Shown one piece after another: positions 23,728-36,426 of a stretch of DNA of 64,000 bases; positions within the stretch are counted from its first letter, which is position 1; each line of letters starts with the position of its first letter. Source of the DNA: Epiperipatus broadwayi. Lineage: Eukaryota > Onychophora > Udeonychophora > Euonychophora > Peripatidae. The position numbers and the translations under genes were made by a program. Where the stretch lies: positions 186,001 to 250,000 of the forward strand of contig JAQFVV010013074.1 of NCBI GenBank assembly GCA_028023455.1, written 5' to 3'. Under the pieces are notes generated by a model, which made no database searches, was not told the origin of the DNA, and worked only from the letters and a program-made list of their open reading frames with translations.

Positions 23728-25098
23728 TCATCTCTTTTTAGTAATAATTCCATCTTTTTTTCTTATTGCAGATATAAATTTCCTACCAATACCAAAATGT
23801 TGTTTAACATTTTTGAGACTTTTATTTTCTTCTACAGCTTTCCTTGCTATTTCACAGTTATACTTTCTTATATCATTTTCAACTCTTTTCCGTACCATTT
23901 TACAAAATTCGAGATATTCAATTCTTTTTAATACATCATTTTTGTATATCTTCATATTCCTTCTTTTCTTCATAAATTCTCTAGTCTCAGTAGAAATTTT
24001 ATTAGTCAATTGCTGCTTTTTTCTACCAGCTATGTTTGTTGCAGTTTTTAAAAGTGTATCAGTTATTTTCATATTAATTTCATTCAAATCTGAATCATGT
24101 TCAAAATCTCCTAACACTTGAAACCTATTTGTAAGTTCTAATTTAAATTCATTAGAATGTTTCTGAAGATTAGGAATATCAACTGTAAATATTGTTTTTC
24201 TTAATAATTTTTGTCTCTCTAGTTTTACATTAACACGTAACTTACACCTTACTAATCGATGATCACTTCCTGTGTTAAATTTATTAAGAACATTACAATC
24301 TTGAAATATGTATTTTCTGTTAGTCAAAATATAATCCAATTCTGCTGTACCTTCATTTGGATGCTTCCATGTCCATTTCCTTTTAACATTTTTCTCAAAA
24401 AATGAATTCATAATATAAAGTTTTTCTTTTTCTGCAAACTCCACAAGTCTATGTCCTCTCTCATTTCTATTACCATAACCAAAATTACCTACAGCAATTT
24501 CATCTTTCATTTGTCTACCAATTCTAGCATTAAAGTCTCCCATAACAATTTTAAAATGTTGTTTACTCTGATCAAAAGCCTTTTGTACATCCATATAAAA
24601 ATCTTCTACTACTTCATCACTATGAGAACTTGTTGGGGCATAAACCTGAATTATCTGCATTTGGTATCTGCTATTAAGTTGTATAACTAATCTTGCCACT
24701 CTGTCCGATACACCATCAATCTCCACAATATTGTTCTTCCACTTTTTATTTATAATGAATCCTACTCCACTTGTATTTCCAATATGTGTGCCTTTATAAT
24801 AGAGTATATGTCCACTTTTTAAATCAATTGTTTCTTCTCCTTTTCTTCTAACTTCACAAAGTCCAATAATGTCCCATTTAATATAAGACAGTTCTTCTTC
24901 TAATTCTTGCAATCTTCCTTCACTTGAAAGTGATCTGCAGTTGTAAGTACCTAAATAAAAAGTCGTCATCAAATGGCAGCCTGGGTCCACAATCAGGGGA
25001 TTCTTAGCACCCTCCGCCTTCGGCCACCAACCGCTGCCTTGGTTGGTGACTTTACAGCCTCCTGGGAATAAGGGCCATGCTTTATTTTTGTCTGTCAT
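23728..25098 (-). CDS. LINE endonuclease domain (N-terminal part of pol)
   Basis: 456 codons from ATG 25098 to TGA 23728. It encodes an apurinic/apyrimidinic-type endonuclease that nicks target DNA to prime reverse transcription. Recognisable motifs: TYNCRSL (catalytic-site Asn about residue 53), LCEVRR (Glu about 82), VYAPTS (about 152-157), GDFNARIG (Asp 188, Asn 190), LDYIL (Asp about 255) and GSDHRLV (Ser-Asp-His 278-280). All expected catalytic residues appear present. Residues after about 290 are a basic linker leading to the RT. The stop is followed three codons later, in the same frame, by the RT methionine, so this is one ORF interrupted by TGA. Such proteins are often named craniofacial development protein 2-like by automated annotation. 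Confidence 0.9.
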   Translation of the reverse strand: MTDKNKAWPLFPGGCKVTNQGSGWWPKAEGAKNPLIVDPGCHLMTTFYLGTYNCRSLSSEGRLQELEEELSYIKWDIIGLCEVRRKGEETIDLKSGHILYYKGTHIGNTSGVGFIINKKWKNNIVEIDGVSDRVARLVIQLNSRYQMQIIQVYAPTSSHSDEVVEDFYMDVQKAFDQSKQHFKIVMGDFNARIGRQMKDEIAVGNFGYGNRNERGHRLVEFAEKEKLYIMNSFFEKNVKRKWTWKHPNEGTAELDYILTNRKYIFQDCNVLNKFNTGSDHRLVRCKLRVNVKLERQKLLRKTIFTVDIPNLQKHSNEFKLELTNRFQVLGDFEHDSDLNEINMKITDTLLKTATNIAGRKKQQLTNKISTETREFMKKRRNMKIYKNDVLKRIEYLEFCKMVRKRVENDIRKYNCEIARKAVEENKSLKNVKQHFGIGRKFISAIRKKDGIITKKR

Positions 25099-25412
25099 AA
25101 TTGTATATATGTATTGGAAAAATATTTATCATTTACACAAACATTCATTCTGCCTTATCAGGCACTGAGAAGAAAGACCATGGTGTTTCTTGATCTTAAA
25201 CTCAGAGGTAAAAAGCCAATAAACTCACCATGCTGGCTAATGCGTGTTGGTGAGCAGCCCATCCATGTTCGTATACTATATGAATAATCACATAGTAATA
25301 ACAGCTGCGACGACAAGAACGTATGGAGTGGACATTAGGAATTTGCCCTGCTCGGTTCCTTTAAGGCCTCCAAGAGGAATCAAAGGGTCTCCTTTCAGTT
25401 AATAGCAAACTC

Positions 25413-26356
25413 CTTTCTTATGTGTATTTACATTTGAAGTCATAAAAATTAAATAAGAGTTAAAAATACTAAATTCAATAACAATATTATAAGATCCCTA
25501 CTGCATATTCTATAAAAATATTTAATATGTTCCTTTATTAATTTAGGGAAAACGTGAATCGTCTTTTGTAAATATGATTACTTTTGTTTTTATTTTTATT
25601 AAATTATGAAATAATTGCTTGCAATTATTATTTTACTCGACTCACAAGTTTTATAATTTGCTTTAAATGAATTACTCTAGTTGCGCTAATTAATATGTAT
25701 AAAAATGTATATAAAATAATTGTTTTCCCTTTTTTTTTTTCACAAATGTGTATTTTGTTAAATGTCATTTTCGCTATTTATTTAATTAAAATAATGTTTT
25801 TAATGACAATTTTATTTGCTAAGTTGTAAGTAATTTAAATGTGATAATTTATAAAACAAATATTTAGATAAATTTGTTAACAAATAATTTAAATATAAAT
25901 AAAATACGGATCCAGGAAAAATAATATTTTAATTAAAATGATAATTCATATTTTTATTAAATTAAAATAATGTATAATGTGTGCAAAATTTAACTTTTTC
26001 AAATGTAATTTTCGTTATCATAACCGTGCCATTCTTTTAAATTTTGCAAGAAAAAATACGTTCAAGGAATTCTTATAATTAATCAAAAGCACATAATTAT
26101 ATAGTTAAATAAGAAACAAATTTATATTATGAATCATTGAAGTTGAAATTAAAATTTAAAGGGTTTATAATGTCGTGTGGCATGTTAAAGATACTTCATT
26201 CACCAATGTCATGTGATCTAACTAGATACCCAATAGGTCCAAAAATGATTACTTCTAATTTATGACTGTTCTACCAATTAAAATATATATAAAGTTAGGA
26301 TCTGGTATCTTATTGATTATAGCTTTCATTCATTCTAACTTATAATAAAATACTTG
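25413..26356. other. No gene seen
   Basis: Very AT-rich flank of the LINE; nothing recognised. Confidence 0.6.
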
Positions 26357-26367
26357 CACTTACAATA

Positions 26368-26464
26368 TTGTTCTTTTCATGTGTCAAATGTGTTGCCCAG
26401 GAAGCGAATTCGGGCCAGCTGCTTGGAAGGTGGCTATGCTAACCACTAGGCCACCAATGCTTGA
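26368..26464 (-). mobile_element. tRNA-derived SINE, copy 2
   Basis: 97 bp on the minus strand, beginning tcaagcattggtggc. TGGCCTAGTGG matches the A box; a diverged B box (GAATTCGCTTCC) follows, then gacacatgaaaagaacaa as an A-rich tail. A perfect 11-bp target-site duplication, cacttacaata, lies at 26357-26367 and 26465-26475. The element is little more than the tRNA-like head plus a tail. Confidence 0.85.
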
Positions 26465-26475
26465 CACTTACAATA

Positions 26476-26967
<492 letters not shown>

Positions 26968-27289
26968 CAGTATTGTACTTGAGAAGTCTTCTTAGCAAGG
27001 AACCCATTAATTGTGGATTTGTAAGTTAGTTTTGACTAGTAATTTAATTACTAAAATTGGTCTTTTTAGCTTCCTTGTATATTGTAGAAATATTTATTGC
27101 AGCAGACCTAATTAAACAATATTAATTAGGAAACAACTTGTCATCAAACGAGCTCATTCAATAGCTTAAATTATATTTTAGTTTAAAAATATTAATTTCT
27201 AAAATGACCATGAATTAATTTATCTATTATTTTCAATAGAAGAAACATTGTCTATAGCATATAAATGTTGATAAAATTTCCCTTTTTAA

Positions 27290-28096
27290 AATGGTGGTAA
27301 ACTTTCCATATAGTAATATTACTTTGTACAAGCCTTAGTAATCAATGGGTGCAAGGCAGTTTGTGTATTTGTATCTAGTTTTTACTCATCCAACATCTCC
27401 AGACTAGTTTCTAGATTGTGGCTTTCATCAGTGATCAGACTTGGATCTGAGAGCACTAACTCTAGATCTTAGAATCTAATATAATTCTCCAGAAGTCACC
27501 TTTTCAACTGAAGCTCATTTGGTTGTATAGCCATATAAATCTGATTTCAATTTAGTATCCATACATTTACTTGCATAGTCATATAGATCTGAACCCAATT
27601 CAGTATCTATAAATTTTGGTAATGAGCCTAGGATCTGAGAGTACTGAACCTAGATATTAAAACCTAAAGCAACCATGCAGTAGCCATCTTTGATTTAGTT
27701 AGTTAATAAAAGCCAAGATGAAACAATAATGTTTTTAATCCAAGCTCATTTTCTTGTAATGAACTCCGTGCAGTATCTATATGATTATACAAGGGATTAG
27801 TATTGGATCAAAACATTATTGTTTCCATCTTCAACTATTAAATAGGTAAAAAGTAGCTGCTGGAGGGTTGCATTAGATTCTAAGATCGAGATGTAGTGTT
27901 CTCAGATACAAGGCTCCTCACTGATGAAACTAGTTTGGAGATATTGGATGAGTAAACACTACATAAGGATTTTATGCACAACCTTCACATCCATTGATTA
28001 CTGAGGCCTGCAATGGGTGATAACATTTGATGAAGAGGTTGCTACTATTTTAAAAATTCGTGTAAGCTTAGGAAATGATGATTATGTGATGTTTTA
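27290..28096. mobile_element. Family C fold-back hammerhead element, enlarged copy
   Basis: The left arm has the family pattern (ggtaaactttccatatagta, then agtaatcaatgggtgca and tactcatccaacatctccagac), and the right arm the complement (gagatattggatgagtaaac, tccattgattactg), ending with gtaagcttaggaaatgatga. The interior holds a diverged duplicated section (agatctgaac-caattcagtatc) not present in shorter copies. It carries a minus-strand hammerhead-like core at 27396-27437 and a damaged plus-strand one at 27915-27945. Confidence 0.65.
27396..27437 (-). ncRNA. Hammerhead ribozyme-like motif (family C)
   Basis: On the minus strand: CTGATGA (27425-27431), segment AAGCCACAATCTA, GAAACTAGTC (27402-27411) with palindrome ACTAGT, then TGGAGA. 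The proximal helix I pairs (TCA with TGG, one wobble) form; the distal ones do not. Helix II is poorly paired. Decayed. Confidence 0.45.
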
Positions 28097-28099
28097 TGA

Positions 28100-29639
28100 T
28101 TTTCTGTCCTTTTTTTTATTATAACAACATTGTTTTTTCTATTTAATTATCACCCAGGTATGACAATTCAGGTGGTTTATTTTAGTTATAGTTCAAACCC
28201 ATACAGTAGCTGAGATTAAACTTCTACAATTCTCCAACAATGCAATAGTTCTTAATCTCTTCTATACTTGCTAATTAGATTTTTAATAAGTAATTCTAAA
28301 TAAGCTTAAATGGTAATACTACCTCTTCAGTTTTTTTTCACATAATTTATATTTCATAAGGATCATTTTTTGTTTTGTTTTTTAAACATAAAAATTAATC
28401 CTCTATTTCTGAAAAGAGAGAGAAAACTATCTATCTCATGTGATGTTTGGTTATTTTTTCTTTCTCAAAAACTATTTTTTCTTATTTGGTCTCAATTTTA
28501 GATAATTACCTCAGATAATACTCCCTAACTTTTATAACGATAAATTTTTAATTTGAAGCATTTTCACACATTATAAAATCTTGACTTTGTGTATTACTCT
28601 TCCTCAAAAGTTTTGGACTTCCCAATTTATTATTTGTCTAATATATTAAAATTTAAAATTCAAAAAATCTTTTCTAACTTGCTAAATATTAATACAGTCT
28701 GCAAAATATATTTATTAATTTTTTTTTCTTTGATCCTATTCTACAAATCCATTATTAAAATTTATCACTTTTTTTATTTTAAGATTTATTCTATATAAAA
28801 TGAATCTAGAAATTTACATTTATCAAAAATAATAAACAAAGTTACCGTATTATTAAATTTATAACCCAAAAAAGAACATCTATTTTTTTTTACTCTCACT
28901 GGTATATCTGTCTCAAAGTTATAATCAAAGATGCTTCCAGATATATCAAATATCTGACTTTTATTATGAACAAAAAAGCTTGTGGGTGTCTAATATTATA
29001 GAAACTAATATATTTCTCAATCAATTTTTATCATGTTATTAAAAAAAATATTATAGAAAACTTCAAGTATTGCTATTTAAAACCCAAATACTTAAAATTT
29101 GTAATTATCGTAAATTTATCTGTTGTGTTACTATTACTATTTTTGATGATTAAAAGGAATTTTGCAAATAAAAACATAATATGATCTTTATGCAACAAAG
29201 TGAAAAATGTCTAACTTAATATGGTCCTTACACAATAAAGTGAAAAGATCTTAGGCCATTTTTTTTTACATTGCTTTTTTTTTGCATGCATGCCATTGTC
29301 TAATCTGTTGTTCCTCTTGTTCCAAAATACAATATTTGGCAATTTTAATAGATAGTAAAAGTAGAGATCTTGCCATAATATTTGTATTACAATCTTCTAA
29401 ATTTTCTTATTTTGGACTCTGAGATTTCATTTGTGTTTTAATCCATAATTTTAGTCTACATTTAATAATAAATTAAACAAAAATTAGTGATCACTTATGT
29501 AATGATATGATTTTGGACTCATTAACAATATCCCTATAATTAAAAAATCAGAATAGTTTTTGTAACAATATTTTTTTATTTTTCGATATATATTTGGAAA
29601 AAAACAGTAGCAGAAAAATAAAAGGTACATTTACTTTGC
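28100..29639. other. No gene seen
   Basis: AT-rich DNA with oligo-T runs; the open frame 28589-28798 is low-complexity and probably chance. Confidence 0.6.
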
Positions 29640-29850
29640 TTTGATAAGATCACAAGTAAATATGGTCACAAAGGGAATCACACAAAATATGATTACAAAA
29701 AATTAAATCACAAGAACATAAAGTTACAAGAAGTTATATTCACACAAAAAAGCTATAATCACAAAAAGATAAAGCTAAAAAAATGAATAAGATCACAATA
29801 ATTATTGGAAAGTAAGATCACAAAAATATAGATTTACAAAAAAATCATGT
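29640..29850. repeat. Degenerate ~15-bp minisatellite
   Basis: About a dozen imperfect units built on tcacaaaaa-ata-ga (variants with gtcacaaag, ttacaaaaa, tcacaagaa), spaced 13 to 25 bp. It is a drifted tandem array, non-coding. Confidence 0.6.
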
Positions 29851-30978
29851 TTTTAATTCTTTAGAACAGGATCTCAATATTTTTTCTGTTGCACACATCT
29901 TAATTAGGTTTTTCCTTCTCATGTACCCATTAATTGGTATCTGCTTTTCCTACCCATTTCTCAAAAATGTCACTCAAATCAATAAATAATAGTTGTATAC
30001 TTCAAAATAAGGTCTCATAAAAAAATGAATGTTCTAGGACTATTAATACATGTTATTCACTTGACACTACTTAATTGAACACTAAAATGATAGACCATTT
30101 TTAATTACAGTGACAATTTTGGTGAAGAGGAGGAGGACACATGCATTTATATAATATGACTAACAATAGGCAGATCTAGTGACAACATTCACATAAGTTT
30201 CTTTTTGTAAACCAAAACTCTAGAATTTTATTTTTGTGTTTTTATTTCAATTTGTATGTGTGTTTTCTATCATAACCAATATTATTTTCACATATCCCCA
30301 AACATTCCACTGTTGGAAACTGATGCTACAGAATAAAGATGTACTAAATTATCATTTTTTCATGGAACAAAGAGTATTGGCAATTATTATAAAGAATATT
30401 GTTGATTGTATGAAAACTTTCATTGATTAGTATAACCGGATTTCCCAACTCATTTACTAATGAAAATACCTGTATTTTTTGGGGGACCACCATTGGTTCT
30501 TGCATTGAGTATTCCATTAATGAAAGAACCAATGTCATATCTCTTAACAAGAATTTGTCTTTTAGTTCATACTAAATCTATGAATTAAGATTTGCCACAA
30601 TAAATTTTAGTCTAGTATTGATAGAAATGTTTTGTATCGGATTATTTTTTTAAAATTTGAACGCCTTCATATTTTTTTTTTATCGTCTACACACTTTATG
30701 AAGTATATATATTTTTATTTGCTTCTTATAACAAAATCAAAATTTTTAAATTTTGAATTAAGTAATTGGCATTACATATTTAAAAACAAAAAAATTTTAT
30801 GTAGTAGACATATTTATAATGCGTGTGAGTGTATTTTTTTAACCGAATTACTATAATTTATACATGTTTAACTAAATTTTTACTGAAAAATACTTCATTA
30901 ATATTAATATATCTATATTTGTCATTTCTTTGGTAAAATTAATAAAATTTATATGATTTTAACTTTCTTTTTATTAAA
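29851..30978. other. No gene seen
   Basis: AT-rich DNA. Short frames on both strands near 30236-30550 overlap one another and match nothing I know. An inverted pair ggttcttgcattgagtattc / gaatg-type plus ttaatgaaagaacc near 30495-30530 can form a small hairpin. Confidence 0.5.
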
Positions 30979-31185
30979 TAGGGGATTTGAACTCAGATTT
31001 TCATACGACCCTCAACTATCCATGTTATCTCATACTGCTAATATACTTGATTACGTACATATCGAAAAGATAAATAATCACCAATATTCGTATTTCCTAC
31101 TAAACCACCACTCATCAGTTAGTCTAGATTATCATCTCCACACATATATACAATCAAAGCTCAGCTTTATATTAAGATAGCCTTC
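30979..31185 (-). mobile_element. Family B hammerhead element, partial copy
   Basis: Minus-strand copy: the tRNA-like end (ggggatttgaactcagattt on the plus strand, the complement of a B-box-like string) lies at about 30979-31000, a degraded hammerhead at 31080-31123, and the gagctttgattgtatatat segment near 31145-31165. The core keeps CTGATGA and GAAA, but helix II (GTGGT/AGTAG) no longer pairs well. Confidence 0.65.
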
Positions 31186-31649
31186 TTTTTTATTGTAAAT
31201 TATTTTATTAATAAAATAAATTAATTTCAATAGCTCAGCTTTATATATATATATATTGCCATAAAAGCATTTCTAAATGTTATATCTAATACTTTAGTTT
31301 AACATCTTTATATTAAACATTAAACGAAAATTGATATTAAAATACATTTTATATTTTTGGTTTTTTATTTTAATAAAGTTATAAATTTAAAATAAATGGG
31401 AATATTTATTACAAACTTATGTGGTAATTTATATATAATTTTATATAAAATAATATAGTCATCGAAGGACAAAGTAAAACCTAATAGATATAAACAGGGG
31501 GAAAAAGATATTCTCATCTCAATTCATATTTATAATCATTTTTTAGTCATTATTAATAAACTGGGAGATAAATTCTTAGTATATTTAGCACAGATCCTTT
31601 AGAATATAGCTTAAACTTTTTACCACCATATTACACTATCATTTTTATA
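31186..31649. other. No gene seen
   Basis: AT-rich DNA with a short (TA)n run near 31243-31256; nothing recognised. Confidence 0.55.
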
Positions 31650-32230
31650 TCTTTTAAAATATTTTGGGATCCAGTTTAAGACGTCAACTGTCTTTCTATT
31701 ATCTTTTAGTAATATGTCCAGCTGATTTCCATTTCATTCTCTTAATTATTGATTGGTATTAATTACATCTGTTTATCCTTTTATCTGTTTTTCATTTTAA
31801 ATCGATATTTTGTTGGGTGGTTTAAAATCTCTGTGTTGCTTTCCTATTAAGCATCCATGTTTCTGATCCATATGTAAAGACTGATAAAATGCATGCATCT
31901 ATTAAACATTTTTTTAAAAATATATATATCCGTTATTTTTATAAAAAGCAAACCATCCATTGGAAACTTAATTCTGTGATTTCCTCCATTCAATATTTTC
32001 ATATTGGTATTAATAATCTTATGAAAATATAAATTAGTTTCTTCAAAATTATAATTATCAGTCTCTTTTCTTCTTATATAAAAATCTATTTTAATGTTAT
32101 TTTAGACTTCTTAACTGTAGTTTAATTTTACTTTTTATCTTTCATTCTTGAAATGTTTTCTGGAGCTCTAAAGCATTATTTGGATAAAAAAAATCATATC
32201 TGTTTTAAAGAATCTCTGTTTATTTTCATT
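31650..32230 (-). pseudogene. Diverged RTE-type LINE relative, RT C-terminal region
   Basis: Alignable by eye to the 3' part of the LINE at 22.1-23.0 kb: for example ttaagcatccatgtttctgatccatatgtaaagac here against ttaagtgtccaagtctcagatccataagtaagaac there, and gagctctaaagcattattt. Many substitutions and indels destroy the frame. It is an older insertion or a sister subfamily. Limits are approximate; homology may extend right to about 32800. Confidence 0.6.
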
Positions 32231-32825
32231 TTTTTTATCTCCAAAACCATATTAGGACCAATTTCATGTTCAGAATTTCTACATTTCTAATATTGTCCTC
32301 AACGAAAAACTTTTCTATTTTTCTCTCCTATATTTCTCTGTGTATAAAAATTTGTTTTTGTTATATTATTTCTTTCCATGTCATTCAAATTGTTTTCTTT
32401 ATATTCTTGACTTTTTATCTCTTATACTTCTCAATCAATCACTATACTAATATTCTGGTCTTATTCATTCTTCTAACTACCTGACCATACTACCTTAACC
32501 TTCTTTTTAATAACTATTATCACATAATTTACATTCCAACCGCCATTATGTTGTTTCAATTTGTTTTTTTGTTTTTTTTAATCTTCTTAATAATCTCCTT
32601 TACTAATCCATTTCTCATGCTAATGGAGTATCAGTTCCTGTTTTTCTGTTGTGTTTATGTTTCTGCACTATTCAATATTATTCTCTGTACTCTCCATGAA
32701 ATTATTTGAACATTTCTATTGTCTATCATATTTTACCAATTTTTCTATAAATCTTTCATTTTGATGATCCATGTATTCCAATGATAGATTCTGGATATTA
32801 GAATCTGTCCAAGGTGTGATATGAT

Positions 32826-33110
32826 AGACTATTTCCATCATTTATGAGTGAATGTTGAATGTATAGAAAATTTTAAACTTTATTTAAACTTTCCAAATAC
32901 AAACAACTTGTTAGTAATAACACACAAATAGACAATACAGGTTAGTAATTACACAAACGTTTCGAGTAGTATTATTCTCCATTCTTCTTCCGGTGTTGCT
33001 GGCCTATATGCACAGTGACAATATTCGCTTAGAAGTTGAACTCGCACCTTTAGATTCTTGTATATTGAATTTAAGGCAAACGCTCTACCAACTGAGCTAT
33101 TCTGTCAAAG
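32826..33110 (-). mobile_element. Family A hammerhead element, single arm
   Basis: Matches one arm of the 18.5-19.2 kb palindrome. On the minus strand the order is tRNA-like head (A box region AGCTCAGTTGG at about 33094-33104, B-box-like AAGGTGCGAGTTC), then a hammerhead-like segment (CGGAAGA, loop, ACTCGAAACGT, about 32958-32994), the gttagtaat repeat block and the tggaaatagtc end near 32828-32840. The first core box is mutated (CGGAAGA), so this copy is inactive. Confidence 0.65.
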
Positions 33111-34460
33111 GCAGGCTTTACCAGGTTAATAAAATCCATATGTATCTTTTTATGCATAGCTTAAGTCTTTTCCATTAATTATTTAATTGTAAAAATATGA
33201 TCTGCGCATGCATTTCCCATGGAAAAATCACACTGTTCTGTTTCAATCTATTTTTTGCAAATATTTCCTTACAATTCTTCCCTGTTTTTTTAATGGTATT
33301 AAAAGTATATATAATTCTCTAGTTAATTGTTTACTTATGTAACTTTGTTAAAGATTGCTAAAGAAAACATGTTTATGGTATATTTTTATTTATAAAAATA
33401 GTGATAGTCAATTTCACAACCCCCCCCCCTTACCATATGTTATGAGTTTTTTCATGTGAATACTTCTTTAAATTCTGTACCCTCCATTTTTGTCTTTCAT
33501 AAATCCATCATAATTTTTTGTAATGTATTCACACATAGTTGTAATGTAACTTTATATAGAGAGAGAATCTAATTTCACTTTATGGTTTATAACTCGAAAA
33601 AAAATGACAAATGTAACTTACAATATATATATATAATAGGATTGTTTTTTATGTTTAAATAGTAAAGAAGAACCAAATTACTGTCTGTGTTAAATAGATA
33701 ATAACATTATTAACTTGTGGCAAATAATTGATTACAACGGATGGCTGATCGATTCTTAAAATTTATTGATTGAGTTCAAAAGATCTCTTTATCTGAATTT
33801 GACGGTGGTCATAAATATTGAAATGACCATTAAAAATGTAACAAAAACCAATTACAATATTACATTAACCTATTCTGTTACAATCGCCGTCTTTAATTAA
33901 TGAAATAACTTTTTTTAGACAAATATTAATAAAATTTTGCTTTTGAAACTTAAATTAAACACGTAGAATTTAAAAAATATATAATTGTAGAGGTAAAACA
34001 AATTAAAACAAATTTAATAAATAATTCACAAAATAAATTTTAAAAATAATTTTAAAGACTAACCATGCAACAGTACACGAAATGACGTAGGTCTAATAAA
34101 CCTTTGGATATAATTTTTTAAAAAATAGTTTGTTTATTTTTGTTTGCTATTTTATATAATACTGCATTAATTGTGGATTTTTATTCGTATAATCATTCTT
34201 ATTGAAATTTGGATTAATAGATTCAAATGGTTTTCAGATTTCAAGTAGTAATGCTTTAATTTCCTTATAGCATAATGATTAATGAACGTGAGGATGTATT
34301 CAATTGTATTAAAAGACTCAGGTGGATTTTTTCTTCAAAATAAATGTACAAGCTTTATCTACAAATTGCTTCCTTTATAGAAGAATGGTCAATGCAAACA
34401 TTAATGTAATCCAATCTTTATATAGCAAAAAGGAGAAACTACAAAATATTTTATAAACTG
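33111..34460. other. No gene seen
   Basis: AT-rich DNA with an oligo-C run of 9 near 33421. No repeat or coding signal recognised. Confidence 0.6.
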
Positions 34461-34470
34461 TATTAATACT

Positions 34471-34567
34471 GTCAAGCGTTGGTGGCCGAGTGGTCAGCAC
34501 AGCTGCCTTACAAGCAGTTGTCGTGGGTTCGCTTCCTGGCCGATGCTTTGACACATGAAAAAAAAAC
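34471..34567 (+). mobile_element. tRNA-derived SINE, copy 3 (best preserved)
   Basis: 97 bp beginning gtcaagcgttggtggccgag. TGGCCGAGTGG matches the A box and GGGTTCGCTTCC is close to the B box; the head looks like a leucine/serine-type tRNA. It ends tttgacacatg plus an oligo-A tail. A perfect 10-bp target-site duplication, tattaatact, lies at 34461-34470 and 34568-34577. Confidence 0.88.
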
Positions 34568-34886
34568 TATTAATACTTGTTACCTCTTCTTTAAATATAT
34601 CAATTAATAAAATTCATAGGAAACTATTGTCATATATTACAATAACTACTTTCATCTTTTGATTTCTGAGACGTCATTTTGATCTTCAACTTGGTACGTT
34701 TAATTACTATTTCTAAATAACATTAATAAAATAAAGTCAGATACTAGGCTTTAATACAGCTTGGCATGAGCAGATTCATTTGGAACCTGGTCTTACTACT
34801 GGAACTACTATAATCACGTGATTTGACTCATGAGCAGGAAATGTTTTTGGCACATGTAGTACATTTGTAAACTTTGTTTAATTTTG

Positions 34887-35645
34887 TTTTTTTGCAAATA
34901 ATGCTTTAGAGCTGCAGGAAATGTTGCAGGAGTTATCAGATGAAAGTAGGACTAAAGATAAATGTCAAAAAGACTAAAATAATGTTTAATGGATTTTCAC
35001 AATATATAAAAATAAAGATTGATTATGATGATCTAGAAGAAATTAACAGCTACAAATACTTTGGTCAGATTATTAATACAGGTGGAAACATAATGGATAA
35101 AATTAATCATAGAATTAAACTTGTTTGGAGTGCTTTTGGTAGAAATAACTTGATACTAAAAGAAAATGTGTAAATGTGTTTGAAAAGGAAGGTTTGTAAT
35201 AAATATGTTTTACCAGTTATTACTTAAGGATCTAAGACTTGGACACTTAATAGAAGAGCAAGACAGAGACTTCAGACTACTTAAAAAAGTATAGAGAGAT
35301 GCATGTTGGAAATAACAAGAAGAGAATGAAAATGCAATATATAGGTAAGAGAACAAACAGGTGTTACTGACCTCATTAAAAAAAGTAAAAGACTAAAGTG
35401 GAGTTGGGCTGTACATATTGCTAGATAAGATGATAATAGATGGACAACTGAAATTTTAAACTGGATTCCAAAAGATTGTAAAAGACCCAGAAAGAGAGCA
35501 CATGTGAGATGGATGGATGAAATAAGAAAGTGTGCAAGAGTGATTTGGAGAAAAGAAGCTAAAGATCAGAGAAGATTGATTGAACTTGGAGAAACCTTCA
35601 CCCTGCAGTGGATTGATAATGGTTGATGGTGATGATGATGATGAT
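34887..35645 (+). pseudogene. RTE-type LINE, 3' fragment
   Basis: A 5'-truncated copy starting just after the FADD box (FANNALELQEMLQELSDESR) and running through GLKINVKKTKIMFNG, SYKYFGQIINTGG, SAFGRNNLIL and ARHIAR-like blocks to the terminal ggattgataatggttgatgg and a (GATGAT)n tail. Several stops and small deletions. Sequence remains close to the 22-25 kb copy. Confidence 0.88.
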
Positions 35646-36255
35646 ACTAATACATTTCTTTCTTTTTTATACATGCATCTATTTTGTACTAACCGTATTT
35701 CTCAAAAATAGAAAACATTAATACTTCCTTTATTAATTACTAAATAACTTAACTAATTGCAAATATAACCATTGCATTATAACTCATTGGAAGTATCAAT
35801 TACTTCCTGTTCAGATACATATAATCTAAGTTATTTATCTTTGCATTATAAGTGATATCAATATTTCTTTTAAAAAAGTGAATTTAATAGTTTTATTCTT
35901 CGGTATTATACACAATGTCTTACTTGTTAAGCAATAATAAAATACTATAAACAATTAATGTTTTCTAATATATAACCACAGTGCTTGTTAACAAAAAATA
36001 TTCTAAAATTAATAACCCTCCTTACCATATACATCACTATAATCCTGGTTCATTTAATGTGTATGTGACAAATATGGCCAATATTTTATAATTATTTTCT
36101 CATGCAACATGCAAGTTTTTGACTACTATTCAAATTTTAAATAAATGTTATCAATGGTCATTTTTAAATGAGTATGACTCTGATAACATCAAGAGAAAAG
36201 AATTTAAAAAATTGCTCTAGTGGAAATTTTGTTATAAGATGCAAATATTTCCATG
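35646..36255. other. No gene seen
   Basis: AT-rich DNA between a LINE tail and the next fold-back element. Confidence 0.55.
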
Positions 36256-36426
36256 TAAACACATATTGTTAAACCACTAAACATCACATGATCACTATTT
36301 TTTGTGCCAGCACACAACTTTCATTAAAACAGGCAAAAGTAGTGCCACTCAGTGCCAACCAGACTAATCAATGGATGCCAAAAGGCTTGTGTATAAAATC
36401 CCTATCTATTGCCTACTCATATAATA

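Larger units (their letters stand above)
22131..25412 (-). mobile_element. Near full-length RTE-type LINE
   Basis: A non-LTR retrotransposon on the minus strand. The 5' untranslated region is about 300 bp (25099 to about 25412), then comes one long frame for endonuclease plus reverse transcriptase, then a very short 3' end: the RT stop at 22144 lies directly in the terminal motif ggttgatgatgatg, giving a (TGA)n tail. The total of about 3.3 kb, lack of a separate gag-like ORF and short-repeat tail are typical of the RTE clade. The 5' limit is judged by loss of compositional similarity and is uncertain. Clear decayed sisters lie at 16.9, 34.9, 48.0 and 57.2 kb. Confidence 0.85.

Noticed and set aside
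22169-24690. Several plus-strand open frames across the LINE
   Set aside because: They are antisense shadows of the endonuclease and reverse transcriptase frames.
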